9,260 nucleotides of DNA, taken from NCBI GenBank assembly GCA_019119745.1, contig DWWI01000092.1, forward strand, positions 1 to 9,260. Reading direction: 5' to 3'. The position numbers and the translations under genes were made by a program. A model generated the notes under the pieces. That model was not told where the DNA came from, ran no database searches, and worked only from the letters and a program-made list of their open reading frames with translations. Source of the stretch: Candidatus Mediterraneibacter gallistercoris (GTDB lineage Bacteria > Bacillota_A > Clostridia > Lachnospirales > Lachnospiraceae). Shown here piece after piece: positions 5,863 through 9,260 of the stretch (the first letter of the stretch is position 1; each line of letters begins with the position of its first letter).

Positions 5863-7509
5863 ATGATAACAAACCCTATCCTTCCGGGTTTTAACCCGGA
5901 TCCGTGCATCTGCCGGAAAGGCGGCGACTACTATCTGGCAGTATCAAGTTTTGAATGGTTTCCTGGTATACCTGTATACCATTCCAGGGATTTAAAACAC
6001 TGGGAACTGTATACCCACGTGCTGACTGACGATACGGAAGTCGATCTGAAAAAGCTGCCCTCCTCAAAAGGAATCTGGGCCCCCTGTCTGACGTACTGCG
6101 AAAAAGAGGACCTCTTTTATGTTATCTACGGCGTTATGAATTCTATGAATGCGAGGTATTTTGATATAGATAACTATCTGATCACAGCAAAAGATATACG
6201 GGGGCCGTGGAGCAAACCGGTCTATCTGCACTCATCCGGTTTTGATGCTTCGATCCTGCATGATGACGATGGTCGAAAATGGATTGTCTCCCTTGAATGG
6301 GAGACAAGGGAAGGATATGAAAAACCGGGCGCAATCTGTATGGTAGAATATTCTCCAGACAAAAAAGAAATCATCGGCTACCCTAAACGGATCTGGAACG
6401 GCGGTACGGACAGGGGATGCATAGAAGCGCCTCACCTGACAAAAAAGAACGGGCTCTACTATCTTATGTGCGCGGAAGGAGGAACCGGTTATAATCATTG
6501 TGTGACAATGGCGCGAGCCAAAAATGTCTGGGGCCCTTATGAAGGCGATCCTGCCAATCCGATCGTAACATCTGTTCCCGGATACTCCAATGAACGGCAG
6601 GATCCGGATCATCTGAAAACCAGATATTTTAATCCGGATACTGAGCTTCAAAAATCCGGGCACGGAAGTTATGTCGAACTTCCCGGAGGCGAGGTCTATC
6701 TCGTACATATCGCGGCAAGGCCGTTTGTTCCGGAACTGCGCTGCACATTGGGGCGGGAAACCGCGATACAGAAAATGACATGGACAAAAGACGGATGGCT
6801 CAGGATGGCAGACGGAGGATGTATCGCAAAGGTTCATGTGCCGGAGCCTGCTCTTCCGGAATGTCCGCTCCCGGCTTCACCGGTTTTTGATGATTTTGAT
6901 GCAGAAACCCTGGGAAACTTTTATTACGCTCCGCGCATTATGCCTCAGCGCTTTGCAGATGTAAAGGCCAGACCCGGATATGTAAGAATTCGTGGGCAGG
7001 AGTCGAGAACATCTCTGAACCAAGTCAGTATACTTGCCCGTAAGCTGACAGGCACACACGCACGGATCACGACAAAAATGGAATTTCTGCCGGAAGTACA
7101 CCAGCACAGCGCAGGTCTGATCCTGTATTATGATAATATGAATTATATCAATCTGAGGAAATACCGCAGTGATACACTCGGCCAGAGTGCACTTTCCATC
7201 ATCCATCTGGAAAACGGAATAAAGACAGAACTTCTGAATACACGGATACCGATAGAAGATATACCAATATATCTGCGGCTTTATATTGATGGCAGGAAAT
7301 CATGGTTTGAATGGAGCTATGACAACAATGAATATCAAAAAATAGGCAGCTTTTTCGATACAACAAAATTTTCTGACGAATACTGTAAGTACGGAGAATT
7401 TACGGGAACAATGGTCGGACTGACTTGTGCGGACAGGGTAAAGCACAGCCATTATGCAGATTTTGATTTCTTTGAGTACCTTGTAGAAAAAGACCGCGGA
7501 ATCGAGTAA
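5863..7509 (+). CDS. GH43 beta-xylosidase (possibly also alpha-L-arabinofuranosidase), two-domain
   Basis: This 548-residue cytoplasmic enzyme matches the GH43 subfamily 11/12 type (XynB, Selenomonas SXA), which removes xylose from the non-reducing end of xylo-oligosaccharides by inversion and often also acts on arabinofuranosides. The N-terminal five-bladed propeller (about 1-325) starts with NPILPGFNPDP, giving catalytic base Asp13. The pKa-modulating Asp128 is in GFDAS and the general acid Glu188 is in GCIEAPH. His267 in GHGS is the usual metal/active-site His. These positions are close to SXA's 14, 127 and 186. A C-terminal beta-sandwich domain (about 340-540, with DDFD near its start and AGLILYYDNMNY at 417-428) closes the active site in the family. 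Total length fits the usual 535-550. AGAAAGGA (5846-5853) lies 9 bases before the ATG, and 30 bases separate it from the transporter stop. It is the last operon gene. Which sugar it prefers is not decidable here. Confidence 0.93.
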   Translation: MITNPILPGFNPDPCICRKGGDYYLAVSSFEWFPGIPVYHSRDLKHWELYTHVLTDDTEVDLKKLPSSKGIWAPCLTYCEKEDLFYVIYGVMNSMNARYFDIDNYLITAKDIRGPWSKPVYLHSSGFDASILHDDDGRKWIVSLEWETREGYEKPGAICMVEYSPDKKEIIGYPKRIWNGGTDRGCIEAPHLTKKNGLYYLMCAEGGTGYNHCVTMARAKNVWGPYEGDPANPIVTSVPGYSNERQDPDHLKTRYFNPDTELQKSGHGSYVELPGGEVYLVHIAARPFVPELRCTLGRETAIQKMTWTKDGWLRMADGGCIAKVHVPEPALPECPLPASPVFDDFDAETLGNFYYAPRIMPQRFADVKARPGYVRIRGQESRTSLNQVSILARKLTGTHARITTKMEFLPEVHQHSAGLILYYDNMNYINLRKYRSDTLGQSALSIIHLENGIKTELLNTRIPIEDIPIYLRLYIDGRKSWFEWSYDNNEYQKIGSFFDTTKFSDEYCKYGEFTGTMVGLTCADRVKHSHYADFDFFEYLVEKDRGIE

Positions 7510-7549
7510 AATCAGTACTAATTGACAATTTATATAATGCAAGTTTATA

Positions 7550-7591
7550 CAGCCGATGACTGTTTGATTTTCAGTCACCGGCTGATTTTTT
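7550..7591 (+). terminator. Strong intrinsic terminator of the glycoside-hydrolase operon
   Basis: CAGCCGATGACTG (7550-7562) pairs with CAGTCACCGGCTG (7572-7584), giving a 13-bp stem with one A-C mismatch and a 9-base loop. An A and six T's (7586-7591) follow. It lies 40 bases after the GH43 stop and separates the sugar operon from the radical SAM gene. Confidence 0.92.
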
Positions 7592-7632
7592 GCGCTATAT
7601 AATAAAGCTGGATGATACAATTCAACTTTTAT

Positions 7633-7661
7633 TTGTCATAAGCGGCTGATTCGTGTATACT
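7633..7661 (+). promoter_or_regulatory. Sigma-A-like promoter of the radical SAM gene
   Basis: TTGTCA (7633-7638) and TATACT (7656-7661) each match five of six consensus bases and are separated by exactly 17 bp. Transcription would start near 7668, leaving a leader of about 40 bases to the ATG at 7707. It lies directly after the operon terminator, so the gene downstream should be expressed independently of the sugar genes. Confidence 0.75.
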
Positions 7662-7706
7662 TACACAGGATACTTCCGTAAAAAGCAGAAGAGAACAGGA
7701 GGAGCA

Positions 7707-9260
7707 ATGCGTAAATTAGCCTTAAGTGATGAAATATTATTAAGCATAGAAAAACCTGCCCGGTACATCGGCGGCGAGGTTAATTCTGTAATGAAGGACA
7801 AAGATGAAGTGGATATCCGTTTTGCGATGTGTTTCCCGGACGTTTATGAGATCGGCATGTCCCATCTGGGCATCCAGATTCTCTATGATATGTTCAACCG
7901 CAGGGAAGACACATGGTGCGAGCGCGTCTATTCGCCATGGCTGGATCTGGACAAGGTATTAAGAGAAAAAAACATTCCGCTCTTTGCGCTGGAATCTCAG
8001 GATCCGGTAAGAGAGTTTGACTTTCTCGGCATTACGATCCAGTTCGAGATGTGCTATACAAATATTCTCCAGATTCTCGACCTCAGTCATATCCCGCTCC
8101 ACGCAGCTGACAGAACAGAAGAGGATCCCATTGTGATCGGCGGCGGCCCATGTGCATACAATCCGGAACCACTGGCAGAATTCTTTGATATCTTCTATAT
8201 CGGCGAAGGGGAGACGGTTTACGATGAACTTCTCGACACATACAAAAAGTGGAAGAAATCCGGTGCTTCAAGAAAAGAGTTTCTGCGTCAGGCAGCCCGG
8301 ATCGAAGGGCTCTATGTACCGCAGTTTTATGATGTGAGTTACCGCGGGGACGGCACCATAGAGTCCTTTGCGCCTAATGATCCTGCGGCTCCTGAGAGAG
8401 TGAGAAAACAGGTGGTCATGGATGTGACCGATGCTTCTTATCCGATGAAGCCTGTCGTTCCCTATATCAAGGCTACACAGGACAGAGTTGTACTTGAGAT
8501 CCAGAGGGGATGTATCCGCGGCTGCCGTTTCTGTCAGGCGGGGATGATCTACCGTCCGACCAGAGAACGCAGCGTGGAAACACTGAAAGAATATGCCCGC
8601 ACAATGCTCAAAAATACGGGGCATGAAGAGATTTCCCTCAGTTCCTTAAGCTCCAGTGACTACTCGAAACTGAATGAACTTGTCACTTTCCTGATCGACG
8701 AGTTCAAAGACAAGGGAATCAATATTTCCCTGCCTTCTCTGCGTATCGACGCCTTCTCTCTGGACGTCATGAGCAAGGTGCAGGACGTGCGCAAAAGCAG
8801 TCTGACATTTGCCCCCGAGGCAGGATCTCAGCGTATGAGAAATGTCATAAACAAAGGACTGACAGAAGAAGATATCATTACCGGCGCCGGACAGGCATTT
8901 GAAGGCGGCTGGACAAAAGTGAAGCTCTATTTCATGCTGGGGCTTCCCACTGAGACGGAAGAAGACATGAAAGAGATTGCCAGACTATCTGACCGCGTGG
9001 CGCGCAGATATTATGAAATCCCGAAAGAGCAGCGACACGGGAAATGCCAGATCACTGCAAGCTCTTCTTTCTTTGTGCCAAAACCATTTACACCGTTCCA
9101 GTGGGCATCCATGTATACCGCAGAAGAGTATGACCGCAGGGCGCACATTGTAAATGATGAGTTTCGCGAGCAGCTGAACCGCAAGAGTCTGAAATACAAC
9201 TGGCATGACGCGCAGGTGACTGTTCTTGAAGGCGTCATGGCAAGAGGCGACCGCAGGATC
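7707..9260 (+). CDS. TIGR03960-type B12-binding/radical SAM protein, 3' end cut by window
   Basis: The frame is open from the ATG to the window edge, giving 518 residues; full-length relatives are about 610-620. The radical SAM cluster motif CIRGCRFC supplies Cys269, Cys273 and Cys276 (CxxxCxxC), which ligate a 4Fe-4S cluster and S-adenosylmethionine. The N-terminal region contains PDVYEIGMSHLGIQILYD (44-61) and a glycine-rich VIGGGP followed by GEGE, as in the B12-binding-like domain of this family. Later family motifs include SLSSLSSSDY, LPSLRID and LTFAPEAGSQRMR. The reaction is not established as far as I know. The gene is usually found near a DUF2344 (TIGR03936) partner, ribonuclease G and ribosomal protein L21/L27 genes, which would be expected beyond the right edge. 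AGGAGG (7697-7702) lies close to the ATG, with 4 bases between. Its start MRKLALSDEILLSIEKPARY is typical of the family. Confidence 0.92.
   Translation, partial: MRKLALSDEILLSIEKPARYIGGEVNSVMKDKDEVDIRFAMCFPDVYEIGMSHLGIQILYDMFNRREDTWCERVYSPWLDLDKVLREKNIPLFALESQDPVREFDFLGITIQFEMCYTNILQILDLSHIPLHAADRTEEDPIVIGGGPCAYNPEPLAEFFDIFYIGEGETVYDELLDTYKKWKKSGASRKEFLRQAARIEGLYVPQFYDVSYRGDGTIESFAPNDPAAPERVRKQVVMDVTDASYPMKPVVPYIKATQDRVVLEIQRGCIRGCRFCQAGMIYRPTRERSVETLKEYARTMLKNTGHEEISLSSLSSSDYSKLNELVTFLIDEFKDKGINISLPSLRIDAFSLDVMSKVQDVRKSSLTFAPEAGSQRMRNVINKGLTEEDIITGAGQAFEGGWTKVKLYFMLGLPTETEEDMKEIARLSDRVARRYYEIPKEQRHGKCQITASSSFFVPKPFTPFQWASMYTAEEYDRRAHIVNDEFREQLNRKSLKYNWHDAQVTVLEGVMARGDRRI

Noticed and set aside
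6232..6837. Long open frame of 201 codons on the minus strand.
   Set aside because: It is wholly inside the GH43 gene, whose catalytic motifs span the same bases. Its translation is rich in Cys, Phe and Ile without any recognisable domain, so it is a shadow frame.
7522..7550. Perfect TTGACA at 7522-7527 after the GH43 gene, suggesting a promoter.
   Set aside because: The hexamers 16-17 bp downstream (TTTATA, TTATAC) are poor -10s, and TATAAT at 7533 is only 5 bp away. Any transcript would run straight into the terminator.
7579..7651. Nine-base repeat CGGCTGATT at 7579-7587 and 7643-7651.
   Set aside because: One copy is the terminator arm and the other lies in a promoter spacer. There is no symmetry or third copy, so it is probably coincidence.

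Overview
This window looks like a Lachnospiraceae-type (Clostridium cluster XIVa) Firmicute chromosome. The basis is the gene content, the moderate base composition, purine-rich Shine-Dalgarno sequences of the AGGAGG type ahead of nearly every gene, and a TIGR03960-type radical SAM gene. This placement is inferred from gene families; no marker gene here fixes the genus.

Layout. The first 232 bases are the 3' end of an unidentified single-pass membrane protein, closed off by a strong intrinsic terminator (317-354). Next is a complete GH13 alpha-glucosidase of the oligo-1,6-glucosidase type (409-2082, +). It runs tail-to-tail into an AraC-family regulator (2089-3291, -), with only six bases between the two stop codons. 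The regulator is divergent from a three-gene plus-strand operon: a GH5 exo-beta-glucanase/beta-glucosidase (3476-4651), a GPH-family sugar:cation symporter that has lost its first membrane segments (4690-5832), and a two-domain GH43 beta-xylosidase (5863-7509). The operon ends at a strong terminator (7550-7591). A good sigma-A-like promoter (7633-7661) then starts the housekeeping TIGR03960 B12-binding/radical SAM gene (7707 to the window edge).

How the genes fit together. None of the three hydrolases has a signal peptide, so they should act in the cytoplasm on imported oligosaccharides: beta-glucosides and xylo/arabino-oligosaccharides for the GH5-GH43 operon, and isomalto-type alpha-1,6-glucosides for the GH13. 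The 184-bp gap between the regulator and the GH5 gene holds a pair of 17-bp direct repeats, 16/17 identical and 20 bp apart. This is the geometry expected of an AraC-family operator, and it lies between the two divergent promoters, so the regulator probably controls the operon and itself.

The most notable anomaly is the transporter. It reads openly from a good ribosome binding site and ATG but begins in what is normally transmembrane helix III of the family. About 80-90 residues, including the usual sugar- and cation-binding acidic residues, are absent, and the gap upstream is too short to hold them. I see no insertion sequence, CRISPR array, tRNA, rRNA or clearly undescribed multi-gene system. 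This is a compact carbohydrate-use locus placed beside a housekeeping gene.
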